A stretch of DNA of 55,445 nt from Mycolicibacterium iranicum (GTDB lineage Bacteria > Actinomycetota > Actinomycetes > Mycobacteriales > Mycobacteriaceae), in assembly GCF_001650495.1 (NCBI RefSeq), contig NZ_LWCS01000003.1:1-55445 (forward strand). The letters are read 5' to 3'. A program made the translations under genes and the position numbers. Shown in pieces: positions 55,212 through 55,445 of the stretch. Below the pieces are notes generated by a model that saw only the letters and a list, made by a program, of their open reading frames with translations, made no database searches and was not told where the DNA came from. Position 1 is the first letter of the stretch, and every line of letters begins with the position of its first letter.

Positions 55212-55445
55212 CTATGCGGCCAGCGGGGTGTAGTCCGTCGAGCGCTGGCGTGCGGGGCGGCCGATCCCTTCGGCGATGGCGACGAGTTCGGCGACGGTTT
55301 TGGCGGAGCCGTTCTCCGAGCCGGCCATGCGGGAGATGGTTTCTTCCATCAGGGTGCCGCCGAGATCGTTGGCGCCGCCGTTGAGCATGACCTGGGTGCG
55401 TTCGACGCCGAGTTTGACCCAGCTGGTCTGGATCGACGGGATGCG
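55212..55445 (-). CDS. fbiC: FO synthase FbiC, C-terminal part (partial)
   Basis: The last 77 codons of a gene running off the window end. The visible motif is [21 protein letters not shown], slightly longer here than I list in full; its core [10 protein letters not shown] is diagnostic of the CofH half of FbiC. The tail is [13 protein letters not shown]. The enzyme makes the deazaflavin FO used for coenzyme F420. In M. tuberculosis it lies a few genes from fdxC. Only the 3' end is visible. Confidence 0.9.
   Translation of the reverse strand, partial: RIPSIQTSWVKLGVERTQVMLNGGANDLGGTLMEETISRMAGSENGSAKTVAELVAIAEGIGRPARQRSTDYTPLAA

Overview
The window looks like a fast-growing, high-GC mycobacterium of the Mycolicibacterium type. 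Gene content and order follow, in reverse, the Mycobacterium tuberculosis block that runs from fbiC and fdxC through dapC, pruA/pruB, fadD36, dapD, dapE, fadD6, folP2, gpgS, glgM/glgC, sigE, rseA, htrA and tatB to mrp. That comparison is from memory of the H37Rv map, not from an alignment. Other signs are the high GC content, many GTG starts, and many start codons without a Shine-Dalgarno sequence that sit 6-8 nt after a TANNNT box (leaderless style).

Left part (1-24 kb). The tail of a Pro-rich protein and mrp come first. The envelope stress module tatB, htrA, rseA and sigE follows, with a divergent O-methyltransferase. Next is a RaaS-like TetR operon with an ABC exporter and an ICMT-like methyltransferase, then a DUF4126 protein. 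A very large secreted protein (about 1705 aa) carries two copies of a cadherin-like plus YVTN propeller plus small-domain block and an aerolysin-like C-terminal region. Glycogen/alpha-glucan (glgC, glgM), DNA repair (tagA), methylglucose lipopolysaccharide (gpgS), folP2, fadD6 and a LOG-family gene complete this part.

Middle (24-37 kb). This part holds a STAND-type ATPase with no HTH, an orphan EspC-like type VII substrate, and an ABC-F gene preceded by a possible four-residue leader peptide. dapE and dapD, for lysine/DAP synthesis, flank a three-gene locus of an (R)-selective amine transaminase, an APC permease and a LysR regulator. A VanY-like lipoprotein, a VOC protein, a FadD36-like acyl-CoA synthetase and a NUDIX hydrolase follow.

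Accessory region (37.3-44.1 kb). This is the most interesting part: a compact six-gene operon that reads as a mycosporine-like amino acid (MAA) pathway. Its order is a HAD-like protein that has lost its nucleophile, desmethyl-4-deoxygadusol synthase (mysA), O-methyltransferase (mysB), ATP-grasp ligase (mysC), D-Ala-D-Ala-ligase-like enzyme (mysD) and a TauD/TfdA dioxygenase. Most genes overlap or nearly touch. A divergent TetR gene lies across an intergenic region that contains a perfect 9-5-9 inverted repeat. The expected product is a UV-absorbing or antioxidant MAA, possibly altered by the dioxygenase.

Right part (44-55.4 kb). This part has a small secreted protein, an NCS2 nucleobase permease with an extra C-terminal domain, a fused PutA with a divergent LysR regulator, dapC, fdxC, a GH16-like protein with an altered catalytic motif, a YceI protein, a fumarylacetoacetase-family protein and the 3' end of fbiC. 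No tRNA, rRNA, CRISPR array, insertion sequence or phage gene was recognised.
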